Origin: Acidiferrimicrobium sp. IK
Lineage (GTDB): Bacteria; Actinomycetota; Acidimicrobiia; Acidimicrobiales; Palsa-688
Reading direction: 5' to 3'
Length of the DNA: 64,000 nt
Assembly (NCBI RefSeq): GCF_025499425.1
Contig: NZ_JAIMCB010000007.1
Location: forward strand, 1-64,000
Of this stretch, positions 16,355 to 23,799 are shown piece by piece; within the stretch, counting starts at the first letter, position 1, and each line of letters begins with the position of its first letter. Made by a program: the position numbers and the translations under genes. The notes below the pieces were generated by a model, which searched no databases, was not told where the DNA came from, and was given only the letters and a program-made list of their open reading frames with translations.

Positions 16355-17722
16355 TCATGGTGCCTTATCTGCCGGCGTGGTCAGCGGGAGCCCGGCGTCC
16401 GCAGCGTTGGAGTACTCGTCGTCCACCGCCACGACCTGCCTACCGGCTCGGCCCAGGATGGACGCGGCCAGCGACGCCCGGTACCCGGAGCGGCAGTGCA
16501 CCCACACCTCCCCGTCGGGGATCTCATCGATGCGGTCGAGCAGCTGGTGTAGCGGGACGGCCACCGCTCCGGCGATGTGGCCCTCTTCCCACTCGAGCCG
16601 GCGGCGGACGTCGAGGATCACCGCCGACGGGTCTGCGGCGCGCAGGTCGGAGAACGTCGCCTGCCGGTACCCGGCCAGCGCCGCGTCGCCAGCCCAGTCC
16701 TGCGGGGTCCCGGTGGCGGCCGCGGCCGGCCGGTCGATCCCGATCCGGACTAGTTCCCGCTGCGCCTCGGCCACCTGGCTGGCGGTCTCGCCCAGCAGGG
16801 TCACAGGGGTCCCCCATGGGATGAGCCAACCGAGGTAGGTGGCAAAGCTGCCGTCCAGGCCGAAGTTGAGGCTGCCGGCGACGTGCCCCGTCGCGAACGC
16901 GGTGCGAGAGCGCAGATCGACCACCCACTCGCCCGCCTCGATCCGCCTCCGCAGTTCGTCAGGGTCGGCCAGAGCAGGAGGCGACAGGTCAGCGCCGTCC
17001 GGGCCGGACTGGTTGGCCGGCCCCATGTGGGCGTAGTAGGCCGGGAAGGCGTCCAAGCCGGCCATCAGTTCCGTCACGAAGTCGTCCTCGCTCAAGCGAA
17101 GCGCCGGGTTGGTTAGTTTCTCCTGGCCGATGGTGGACGATGTGCCCCCCGTCTGGGTGGCCGAGCAGAAGCTGCCGAACCCGTGGGTCGGGAAAAGCTC
17201 GGCTGATTCGGGCAGCTCCTCGGCTAGCCGGCGGGCCGAGGCGTGCTGGCGGCGGGCCAGAGCGTCGGCGTGCTCTACGCCAAGCAGGTCGGGTCGGCCG
17301 GTCGAGCCGTAAAGCAGCGACCCGCCGCTGAACACGCCGACTGGGCTCCCTCCCGTCGCCAGCACATAGGAGAGATGGGTGTAGGTGTGGCCCGGCGTTG
17401 CCAGGGCCCGGACGCTCAGGCCGGGCGCGACCTCGACCAGGTCACCGTCGTGGAGCCCCACATGCTCGAAGGACACAGGATCGTCGCCGTTGACGTGATA
17501 GGCAGCGCCGGTCACCCGGGCCAGGGCCAGTCCGCCGGTGACGTAGTCGTTGTGCATGTGGGTCTCGAATACGTGCGTGATGCGCACCCGTCGGCTCTCC
17601 GCCACGTCGAGGACCCGGTCGATGTCTCGTTGCGGGTCTATGACCAGCGCGACCTCCCCGTTGTGCACCAGGTAGCTGCGGTCGCCGAGGGTCGGAGTCT
17701 CGATGCTGACTATCTCGAACAT
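16355..17722 (-). CDS. Persulfide dioxygenase-like metallo-beta-lactamase / rhodanese fusion
   Basis: A 455-residue CstB-like fusion. The MBL domain (residues 1-250) carries the iron-binding motif THMHNDY (His55, His57, Asp59), ATPGHTYTHLSYVL and PTHGFGSFCS. A first rhodanese domain (VVDLRSRTAFATGHVAGSLNF) lacks the active-site Cys. A second rhodanese domain (VILDVRRRLEWEEGHIAGAVAVPL) has the catalytic Cys in VHCRSGYRAS. Such enzymes oxidise glutathione or other low-molecular-weight persulfides to thiosulfate or sulfite. ATG 17722 starts the MBL fold directly. It lies 11 bases after a rhodanese gene, and the pair sits behind a CsoR/CstR-type palindrome. Confidence 0.88.
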   Translation of the reverse strand: MFEIVSIETPTLGDRSYLVHNGEVALVIDPQRDIDRVLDVAESRRVRITHVFETHMHNDYVTGGLALARVTGAAYHVNGDDPVSFEHVGLHDGDLVEVAPGLSVRALATPGHTYTHLSYVLATGGSPVGVFSGGSLLYGSTGRPDLLGVEHADALARRQHASARRLAEELPESAELFPTHGFGSFCSATQTGGTSSTIGQEKLTNPALRLSEDDFVTELMAGLDAFPAYYAHMGPANQSGPDGADLSPPALADPDELRRRIEAGEWVVDLRSRTAFATGHVAGSLNFGLDGSFATYLGWLIPWGTPVTLLGETASQVAEAQRELVRIGIDRPAAAATGTPQDWAGDAALAGYRQATFSDLRAADPSAVILDVRRRLEWEEGHIAGAVAVPLHQLLDRIDEIPDGEVWVHCRSGYRASLAASILGRAGRQVVAVDDEYSNAADAGLPLTTPADKAP

Positions 17723-17733
17723 CCCTTGCCTCC

Positions 17734-18063
17734 TCAGGTTGCGTTCTCGTGCGGGCCGGTGACGACCGGGAAGCCGGCGCTGACCCACCCGCCAGTGCCG
17801 CCGGCCACCGACACCGCGTCCACGCCGAGCGCCCCGAGCAGCAGCGCCGCGCTGCGGCTGCGATTGCCGCTGGCGCAGATCACGTACACCGGTTCGCCCT
17901 CGGGCAGACCGGCGGCGTAGTCCGCCATCGCGTCCGGCGGGATCAGCCGGGCGCCGGGCACATGGCCCGACACGTACTCGTACGGCTCCCGCACGTCTAT
18001 GACGATCGACCCGTCGGCGTGGGCCGCAGCCAGGGCGTGGACGTCTACTTCCGTTACCACCAA
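17734..18063 (-). CDS. Single-domain rhodanese sulfurtransferase
   Basis: A 109-residue rhodanese. DVREPYEYVSGHVPGARLIPPD is the conserved N-terminal segment, and the catalytic Cys is in VYVICASGNRSRSAA, with GGTGGWVSAGFPV at the end. It transfers sulfane sulfur between persulfide carriers. The start is TTG 18063 or GTG 18060; GAGAGG lies upstream. First gene of the unit with the MBL-rhodanese fusion, downstream of the palindrome at 18098-18113, so it should be induced by persulfide stress. Confidence 0.88.
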   Translation of the reverse strand: MVVTEVDVHALAAAHADGSIVIDVREPYEYVSGHVPGARLIPPDAMADYAAGLPEGEPVYVICASGNRSRSAALLLGALGVDAVSVAGGTGGWVSAGFPVVTGPHENAT

Positions 18064-18097
18064 GGACCTCTCTCGTTCTAGTTCCCGCTGGACCGTT

Positions 18098-18113
18098 ATA
18101 CCCCAGGGGGTAT
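18098..18113. promoter_or_regulatory. CsoR/CstR-type operator (copy 2)
   Basis: ATACCCC-AG-GGGGTAT is a perfect dyad with 7-base arms and a two-base centre, lying 35 bases upstream of the rhodanese gene. The arms match the palindrome before thioredoxin/cstR, which places the persulfide-oxidising genes in the same regulon. Confidence 0.8.
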
Positions 18114-18243
18114 TATCGGAACTATACCGGCCCGGTGCGGGTCGCGCGAGCGGTCCTCCCGGCGGTGGCCGCGGTCCGATCCGGCCACGCCGCGGCTCGA
18201 GTCTCTCGGCGAGCTCGCCCAGGCCCGGCGGTGACGGGTCGCC

Positions 18244-18831
18244 TCAGCTCAACAGCGCCACCACCGCGTGGCGGGTCTCCGAACGCAGCTGCGGGGTAAC
18301 GCCGCCGGCTGCTTGGCGGGTAGCTGCAGCCACCAGCCCGTCGATGAGGGCGAGGACCAGGGCCGGGTCGCGCTCGGGTTGGTCCTCGAGCGCCTCGGCC
18401 ACCGTGGCCTCCAGGGCGTCGCGCAGTGGACGGTGCCCGTCGATGACCAACGCCTGGATCGGTTCGGGCAGATGGTCGAACTCGGCCATCAAACGGGCGG
18501 CCGCGCCGTCGCGAGGCTTGGCGGCAAAGTCCAGCTGCCCATCGAGCCACGTCGCCAACCGCGCTGCTGGGGGGCTGGAGCCGCCTAGGACGGACTGAGC
18601 TTCGGCCATCGCCGGCCGGAAGGCCCGCTGCAGCCACTGGGCGACGAGCTCGTCTTTGTGGCGGGCGTAGCGGTAGAGCGACGTCCTGGCCAGGCCGACT
18701 CGCTGGCCCACGGTGGCGAGCTCCACCCCCTCGTAGCCCTCCTCGGACAGGATCGCTCCCACGGCGTCGAGGATCGCCTCGTGCTGGTGATCGCGGTGCT
18801 CCTTGACGGTCGGCGCGCCGATGCGGGGCAC
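18244..18831 (-). CDS. TetR-family regulator of the ABC exporter operon
   Basis: A 195-residue TetR protein. The helix-turn-helix is GVELATVGQRVGLARTSLYRYARHKDELVAQWL near residues 35-70, and a helical ligand domain follows. GTG 18831 lies five bases after the ATPase gene stop, so it is the third gene of a permease-ATPase-regulator operon. Two tandem palindromes upstream of the permease (20699-20743) are its likely operators, giving autoregulation. The ligand is unknown. Confidence 0.88.
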   Translation of the reverse strand: MPRIGAPTVKEHRDHQHEAILDAVGAILSEEGYEGVELATVGQRVGLARTSLYRYARHKDELVAQWLQRAFRPAMAEAQSVLGGSSPPAARLATWLDGQLDFAAKPRDGAAARLMAEFDHLPEPIQALVIDGHRPLRDALEATVAEALEDQPERDPALVLALIDGLVAAATRQAAGGVTPQLRSETRHAVVALLS

Positions 18832-18836
18832 GGCGA

Positions 18837-19564
18837 CTATCGCTCCGGTACGGCGGCGGGTGCGAGGCGGCCGTCGCGCATCTCGATCACCCGGTCGGCG
18901 AGACCGGCCAGGGACCGGTCATGGGTCACCATCAGCGTTGCGATCTGGTGCCGGTGGGTCTCCTCGACGAGCAGACCCACGATGTCGATGGCCCGCTGGT
19001 GGTCTAGGGCCGAGGTCGGCTCGTCCACGAGGAGTACAGCTGGGTCGGCCATGAGCGCCCGGGCGATGCCCACCCGTTGGCGTTCGCCGCCCGAGAGTTG
19101 CCCGGGTCTACGCTCGGCCTTGGCGGCTAGACCGACCTCGCCGAGCAGAGCGAGTGCCTTGCGCCGGGTCGCAGCCCGGGGGGCCCGGCCGATCCGACCG
19201 ACCAGTTCCAGCTGCTCCAGCGCGGTCAACGACGCCAGCAGGTTGGAGCCCTGGAAGACGAAGCCGACCAGGTCGTGACGCAGGTGGCAGCGCTTACTGG
19301 CCGCTGCGTCGGTCAGTGAGATCCCACCGACGTGGATGCGTCCGCTGTCGGGCTGGCGCATGGCTCCCGCCACGGCGAGCATGCTCGACTTCCCCGACCC
19401 TGACGCGCCGACGACGGCCACCATCTGCCCAGGTCGACGGTGAGCGACACCTCGTCGAGGGCGACGACCTCGCCGTCCCCGTCGCGGTAGCGGAGGCAGA
19501 CCTGTTGCAGGCAGAGCCCGCCACGGTGGGCATCGGCGGTCGCTGCGCTGTCCCCGCCGCTCAT
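18837..19564 (-). pseudogene. ABC exporter ATPase (LolD/MacB type) with a frameshift
   Basis: The gene should start at ATG 19564 (MSGGDSAATADAHRGG), overlapping the permease stop. The first 45 codons (LCLQQVCLRYRDGDGEVVALDEVSLTVDLG) lie in one frame. The rest, starting MVAVVGASGSGKSS with Walker A, Q-loop VFQGSN, signature QLSGGERQRVGIARAL and Walker B VLLVDEPTSALD, lies in another. One base is missing in the GGGC run near 19428. Either the gene is newly inactivated, or this is a sequence error, or translation restarts at the internal ATG 19424 and makes a protein without the first strand. Otherwise all catalytic motifs are intact. Confidence 0.8.
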
Positions 19565-20676
19565 GATGCCGCGCCCAGCGCGATGATCGGGTCGACGGCA
19601 GCGACCCGGCGCACGGCGACCAACGAGCCGGCCAGGCCGGCGACGGTGAGGATCACTGCGGCGGTGACGATGGCGTCGGCCTGCAGAGCGAAGGGGACGG
19701 TGCCTCCCTGGATGAGAGTGCCGACGCCGCTGCCGACGAGGGCGCCCGTCGCGGTGGCCCCCACCATCACCAGCGCCACCTGTCCGAGCGCGTCCCGAAG
19801 GACGAGACCGTTCGATGCTCCTAGAGCCGTCAGCAGGCCGATGTCGGCTTGGCGCTGGATGGTCCACACCGTGAAGAACGCGCCCACCACCAACGCAGCG
19901 ATCACGTAGAGGAAGTCGATGATGAGGCTCATCGTCGCCGTCTCGGCGGAGTATCCGGGGGAGCCGGCGTATGCGTGCTGCTTGGTCACGATGTCCACGC
20001 CGAGGCGCTTTCCGACGCCGGAGAGGTTGACGCCGGAGCGCACCTGCAGCGCCGCTGCCGATGCCAGTCCCTGTGCGCTCGGAGGAAGGACGCCGCCGGT
20101 TACCTGACCGTAGGTCGCCTGCCGCCACAGAGAGATCGGCGCGTACACGACCGCGGCGTGACCGTAGGTCGCGGTCGGGGCGATCCCGACGACGTGCAGC
20201 GCGACTCCCGAGCGGGTGAGCGTGACGCGGTCGCCGACGTGCACGCCGTCGGCGGCCACGCCCCGAGAGACGATGACCCCGGCGGGGGTACCGCCCAGAT
20301 GCGATCCCCCCACCAGGCTATTGGCCATGAAGCCACCGGGCTCGATGCCGACCAAGGCGATGGACACCGCGGTGCCGGTCGCGCCTTGGGCATTGAAGAA
20401 CGTGAGGCCCAGCGGCTCTGCATCGATCCCGGGCTGACGACCAAGTGCGGCGATCGTCGGCGCGTCGAGGGTCGATTGGGAGAACGTCGAGTTGGTCTTC
20501 GGCTGGAACGCCAGGTCCGTGATCGGCATGGCCCGCAGCCCGGAGATCCCCGAGTTGACCAACCCGGTTGAGAGGCCGGTCAACAGAACCGTCAGTACGG
20601 CCACCAAGGCGATCACCGATCCCATCAACGCGAATCGCCCCCAGGCGTGGCGGAGGTCCCGCAGTCCTACAAACAT
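19561..20676 (-). CDS. ABC transporter permease (MacB/FtsX type)
   Basis: A 371-residue FtsX-like permease with one N-terminal membrane helix (residues 15-38). A large extracytoplasmic domain (about 45-235) follows, then three C-terminal helices (SLIIDFLYVIAALVVGAFFTVW, GQVALVMVGATATGALVG and AIVTAAVILTVAGLAGSLVAV). This 1+3 topology belongs to lipoprotein, peptide or drug exporters of the MacB/DevC group. First gene of the operon behind two tandem TetR-type palindromes, followed by its ATPase gene in an ATGA overlap. Confidence 0.87.
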   Translation of the reverse strand: MFVGLRDLRHAWGRFALMGSVIALVAVLTVLLTGLSTGLVNSGISGLRAMPITDLAFQPKTNSTFSQSTLDAPTIAALGRQPGIDAEPLGLTFFNAQGATGTAVSIALVGIEPGGFMANSLVGGSHLGGTPAGVIVSRGVAADGVHVGDRVTLTRSGVALHVVGIAPTATYGHAAVVYAPISLWRQATYGQVTGGVLPPSAQGLASAAALQVRSGVNLSGVGKRLGVDIVTKQHAYAGSPGYSAETATMSLIIDFLYVIAALVVGAFFTVWTIQRQADIGLLTALGASNGLVLRDALGQVALVMVGATATGALVGSGVGTLIQGGTVPFALQADAIVTAAVILTVAGLAGSLVAVRRVAAVDPIIALGAAS

Positions 20677-20698
20677 CCCCGACCCTCTCGAGATGACG

Positions 20699-20743
20699 AT
20701 GATGGCGACGACACGTCGCCATCATAGCGACACCGTGTCGCCA
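20699..20743. promoter_or_regulatory. Two tandem TetR-type operators
   Basis: Site A is a perfect dyad with 12-base arms and a 3-base centre (20699-20725). Site B is GCGACAC-C-GTGTCGC, a perfect 15-base dyad (20727-20741). Both fit T(G/A)GCGAC-N5-GTCGCCA, with centres 22 bases apart, that is two helical turns. They lie 23-67 bases upstream of the permease start. The operon's own TetR is the likely ligand. Confidence 0.8.
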
Positions 20744-20862
20744 ATATCCAACGTCGCCAACGTCGAAGGCGCCCACGAAGGGGAAATGGCAGCCACGAAG
20801 GGGGAGGGGTCTCGGGTCAGCCTCGACCGCTTGCGACGACGACCCGCCCCACCACTCGCCTG

Positions 20863-20878
20863 GTACCCTAGGGGGTAT
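20863..20878. promoter_or_regulatory. CsoR/CstR-type operator (copy 3), overlapping a start codon
   Basis: GTACCCTAGGGGGTAT keeps the outer TACCC/GGGTA arms of the two perfect copies at 12617 and 18098. The ATG of the following small Cys-rich gene (20877) begins within its last two bases. Repressor binding here would block a leaderless or near-leaderless transcript. Confidence 0.7.
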
Positions 20879-21083
20879 GTGCAGAGAGGTGAAGTGCCGG
20901 GAATGTGGTCGCTCGACATGGAAAGGCTGCGGTGCTCACGTCGAGCAGGTGCTGGCCCACGTCCCCCGAGCGGACCGTTGCCGCTGCAGGGAGGATCACG
21001 CCGCGGGCGGTTCGACCGCCCGGCGTGGGTGGTTCGCTTCGATGCGACGAGGCGCGGCCGGCGGTTCTCGGCGGCAGGTATGA
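20877..21083 (+). CDS. Small Cys-rich conserved protein
   Basis: A 68-residue product whose first 40 residues follow a pattern I recognise from small actinobacterial proteins: MCREVKCRECGRSTWKGCG followed by AHVEQVLAHVPRADRC. The Cys spacing (C-x4-C-x2-C-x7-C) suggests a zinc or persulfide site. The C-terminal Arg/Gly-rich tail is unusual for the group, which normally ends near residue 45. The ATG lies within a CsoR/CstR-type palindrome, with no Shine-Dalgarno sequence, so translation is probably leaderless. The stop overlaps the OsmC ATG. It appears to be a new member of the persulfide regulon; its function is unknown. Confidence 0.7.
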   Translation: MCREVKCRECGRSTWKGCGAHVEQVLAHVPRADRCRCREDHAAGGSTARRGWFASMRRGAAGGSRRQV

Positions 21084-21481
21084 CCAGCGGCGCGGTGCGC
21101 GTTGAGCACCAAGGCGGCGACCGGTTCCGCATCGGCGTCCGCCAGCACACGCTGGAGGTCGACCAGCCCGAAGACGACGGCGGCACCGACGTAGCGGCCA
21201 CCCCCACCGAGATGTTCGTGGCCAGCTTGGCGTCTTGCGTGGCGTTCTACGTCCGTCGCTACCTGTCTCGCCATGACCTGCCGACCGAGGGCCTGGTGGT
21301 GACCGCCACCTTCGCCATGGCCCAACGACCGGCCCGGGTGGGGGACATCGCCGTGCAGATCGACGTCCCCGACGGTGTGCCAGCCGAACGGCGCCCGGCT
21401 CTGCTGGCGGTGGCGGGACGCTGCACCGTGCACAACACCCTCGAGCAGCCGCCGCACGTGACGGTCGAAGTGACCGCCTGA
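21080..21481 (+). CDS. OsmC/Ohr-family peroxiredoxin-like protein
   Basis: A 133-residue OsmC-fold protein. One redox Cys lies in the central helix (MFVASLASCVAFYVRRYL) and the second near the end (AGRCTVHNTLEQPP). OsmC proteins reduce organic hydroperoxides and, in some bacteria, act on persulfides. ATG 21080 overlaps the stop of the small Cys-rich gene (ATGA), so both are translated from the transcript starting at the CsoR/CstR-type palindrome. This joins it to the thioredoxin and rhodanese genes in one stress response. Confidence 0.88.
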   Translation: MTSGAVRVEHQGGDRFRIGVRQHTLEVDQPEDDGGTDVAATPTEMFVASLASCVAFYVRRYLSRHDLPTEGLVVTATFAMAQRPARVGDIAVQIDVPDGVPAERRPALLAVAGRCTVHNTLEQPPHVTVEVTA

Positions 21482-21533
21482 CAAGCTCGCGGCGGCGTGA
21501 TGTCGGTCGTCGCTCGAATCGTTCCCGGACCGC

Positions 21534-23123
21534 TCAGCTCGGAAGCCGGCGAGCCCTCAAGGTGACATCGTCGACGTGGTGTGACGCCGACGCCGCGCCC
21601 CCGGGGCGAGCCTGCTTGGTGTGGGCGACTACCTCCCATCCCGGATCGTCGGCGAGGACGGCCGCGAAGTCCTCGGTGCGCAAGTAGGCGTCGGGGTCGA
21701 ACGCCTGGCTCTGCGAGTGGGCGTCGATCGGCTGTCGCATCGGCTCGAGATCGTGGCCGACGACGAGCAGCGTCCCCCCGGGGGCCACCGCAGCGATGAG
21801 GTTTTGCACTCCTCGGCGGTCCGGCGTGCGGGGAATGGACGCGTATTGGGCCGAGACCAGGTCGTAGGCGGCGGAGTCGAAGGGATCGAGGGCGTTGGCG
21901 TCGCTTTGGTGGCATTCGACGCGCAGGCCACGACGGTCGGCTTCGGCTTGGATGCGGTCGAGGGCCCGCATCGAGATGTCGCTTGCGGTCACCTTCCAGC
22001 CCCGCTCCGCCAGCCAGAGCGCATCACCCCCCTCCCCGGCGCCGACGTCGAGGGCGCGGCCGGGGGCCATCGACGACACGTGGTTGACGAAGGACCCGTT
22101 GGGAGCGCCACTCCACATCTGGCCGCCTCCGTAGCGCCGATCCCAGTCGGCCTGGTTCGCCGAAGGTCGAGCGGCCATCCGCAGATCTTCACGGGCCAAG
22201 TCGAAGCTGATCATGGCTCCCACCCGGCTGCCGTCAGCTGCGGCGTGCAGCACCTGGTGGCTCGGATCGGTGATGTTGCCGGCGGCGTAGAGGCCGGGGA
22301 CCGCGGTCGCGCCGGTCGCGTCAGTGTCGACGAAGTCGCCCAGCCCGCTCGGGTGCGGCTCGGGTCGAAGTCCGAGAGCCACGAAGGGCTCGGCCCGCGC
22401 CGCGAACCGCGGGCCCACCGCGATGGCGTCGACGTCGAGGATCTCTCCGTCGTCCAGCTCGACTGCTGCGGCCCCGCCCGTGCTCGACGCCACGATCCGG
22501 CGGACCGGACCGGGGCGGACCGCCACCCCTCCGGCGCGCAGCGCGTCGAGGTCGCGCCCGTCGACCTCCGGCCGGTCGTGGAGCACGACGGTGAGGCGAC
22601 TGGTCAGCTGGCGGAACAGTCCGGCGGTGTGGAGCCCCGCCGGGTGGGTGACGATGTGGGCGACGCGCCGGTCCCGGACCTCGAACCCGTGGCAGAACGG
22701 GCAGTGGATGACCTCGCGTCCCCACCGCTCGGCCAGGCCTTCGATGTCAGGGAGCTGGTCCACGATGCCGGTGGCGGCCAGTACCCGCCGGGCGATGATC
22801 GTGTGACCCCCGACCAGGTCGAGGCGGAAGTCGCCGTCGCCGGCGCGGGTCACCGCGGCGACCCGCCCGGCGAGGACCTCGCCGCCGTAGCTGCGGACCT
22901 CCTCGCGCCCGGCGCCGGTCACCGCTGATGGCGCTGCGCCCTCAGGGCTCAGATAGCCGTGCATGTGGCTGGCCGGGAGGTTGCGGGGCTCGCCGCTGTC
23001 GATGATGATCACCGAACGGCGTTGGCGGCCCAGCTGGAGTCCGGCGGCCAGGCCGGCGGCCGATCCGCCGACGATGGCCACGTCGCAGTTGCGTTCGACG
23101 GTGCGGGGCAGGGGATCGATCAT
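21534..23123 (-). CDS. Thioredoxin-reductase-like flavoenzyme fused to a SAM methyltransferase
   Basis: A 529-residue two-domain protein. Residues 1-310 are a TrxB-like NAD(P)/FAD oxidoreductase: FAD motif VAIVGGSAAGLAAGL, redox pair Cys141/Cys144 in IHCPFCHGFEV and the second FAD motif GLYAAGNITDPSHQ. After a linker (about 325), residues 335-529 are a class I methyltransferase with ALDVGAGEGGDALWLAERGW and the acidic-loop region VTASDIS. I recall this fusion from actinobacterial annotations. ATG 23123 is used; longer frames run antisense to the divergent XRE gene. The combination suggests a redox step followed by methylation of a thiol or metalloid, but the substrate is unknown. Confidence 0.85.
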   Translation of the reverse strand: MIDPLPRTVERNCDVAIVGGSAAGLAAGLQLGRQRRSVIIIDSGEPRNLPASHMHGYLSPEGAAPSAVTGAGREEVRSYGGEVLAGRVAAVTRAGDGDFRLDLVGGHTIIARRVLAATGIVDQLPDIEGLAERWGREVIHCPFCHGFEVRDRRVAHIVTHPAGLHTAGLFRQLTSRLTVVLHDRPEVDGRDLDALRAGGVAVRPGPVRRIVASSTGGAAAVELDDGEILDVDAIAVGPRFAARAEPFVALGLRPEPHPSGLGDFVDTDATGATAVPGLYAAGNITDPSHQVLHAAADGSRVGAMISFDLAREDLRMAARPSANQADWDRRYGGGQMWSGAPNGSFVNHVSSMAPGRALDVGAGEGGDALWLAERGWKVTASDISMRALDRIQAEADRRGLRVECHQSDANALDPFDSAAYDLVSAQYASIPRTPDRRGVQNLIAAVAPGGTLLVVGHDLEPMRQPIDAHSQSQAFDPDAYLRTEDFAAVLADDPGWEVVAHTKQARPGGAASASHHVDDVTLRARRLPS

Positions 23124-23151
23124 GGCCGTACGGTACAGTGGCCTTCCCAAA

Positions 23152-23179
23152 CCGCAACGGAACTTGCGGAATTCGCAAG
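23152..23179. promoter_or_regulatory. Overlapping dyads between TrxB-fusion and XRE genes
   Basis: Three half-sites occur in the 64-base divergent gap. CCGCAA-N6-TTGCGG (23152-23169) overlaps CTTGCG-N5-CGCAAG (23163-23179). The shared TTGCG(G) half-sites suggest cooperative binding of the XRE regulator to control both genes. Confidence 0.65.
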
Positions 23180-23187
23180 GATGGATC

Positions 23188-23760
23188 GTGGCTGACGGAA
23201 GTGACATCGAGGCGGTGGTGCGGAGCCGGCTGCGGGCCCTGCGCACCACATTGGGTATGTCGCTAGATGAACTAGCCGGTCGCACCCACCTCAGCCCGTC
23301 CACCATCAGCCGGATCGAGACCGGCAAGCGGACGATCAGCCTGGACGTATTGCTGCCGTTGGCCAGCGCCCTCCAAGTCGACCTCGACGAGCTCCTCGCA
23401 GCGCCGGGCGACGACGACGTGGTCATCCGTCCGGCGCCGTGCCGCTCCGGTGAGCACACCACCTGGGCGCTCAGCCGCCCGACGGGAACGACGCTGGCGG
23501 CTCGGATGCGCCTGGAGCCAAGCGAGCGGGCCCCAGACCAGCGCGTTCACCCGGGACACGACTGGCTGTTCGTCCTCGAGGGACGGATACGGCTCTGGCT
23601 CGGCGAGCGGGCCATCACGGTGGAAAGAGGCGAGGCTGCCGAGTTCGCCACCATGACGCCCCACGCCATCACCGCGGTCGACCACCCAGCCGAGTTGATC
23701 ATGATCTTCGACCGAGAAGGCCAGCGCTCCCATGTGTTGGCCGATCACCCGAGGGCGTAG
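23188..23760 (+). CDS. XRE-family regulator with cupin sensor domain
   Basis: A 190-residue regulator. The helix-turn-helix (residues 10-65) includes LGMSLDELAGRTHLSPSTISRIETGKRTISLDVLLPL. The C-terminal cupin barrel contains HPGHDWLFVLEGRIRLWLGERAITVERGEAAEF and TPHAITA. GTG 23188 gives the full HTH. It is divergent from the TrxB-methyltransferase fusion gene, with overlapping dyads between them, so it probably controls that gene and itself. The cupin likely senses a small molecule or metal; which one is unknown. Confidence 0.88.
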   Translation: MADGSDIEAVVRSRLRALRTTLGMSLDELAGRTHLSPSTISRIETGKRTISLDVLLPLASALQVDLDELLAAPGDDDVVIRPAPCRSGEHTTWALSRPTGTTLAARMRLEPSERAPDQRVHPGHDWLFVLEGRIRLWLGERAITVERGEAAEFATMTPHAITAVDHPAELIMIFDREGQRSHVLADHPRA

Positions 23761-23780
23761 CTCAGGCGGTCACCTCGGAG

Positions 23781-23799
23781 CCACCGTCGACCACGGTGG
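23781..23799. terminator. Short hairpin between convergent genes
   Basis: CCACCG-N7-CGGTGG forms a 6-base stem in the 39-base gap between the convergent XRE and YczE-type genes. It is weak but well placed to end both transcripts. Confidence 0.45.

Noticed and set aside
23124..23462. Upstream extension of the TrxB-methyltransferase frame
   Set aside because: It runs antisense through the XRE gene and has no similarity. The FAD motif starts just after ATG 23123.
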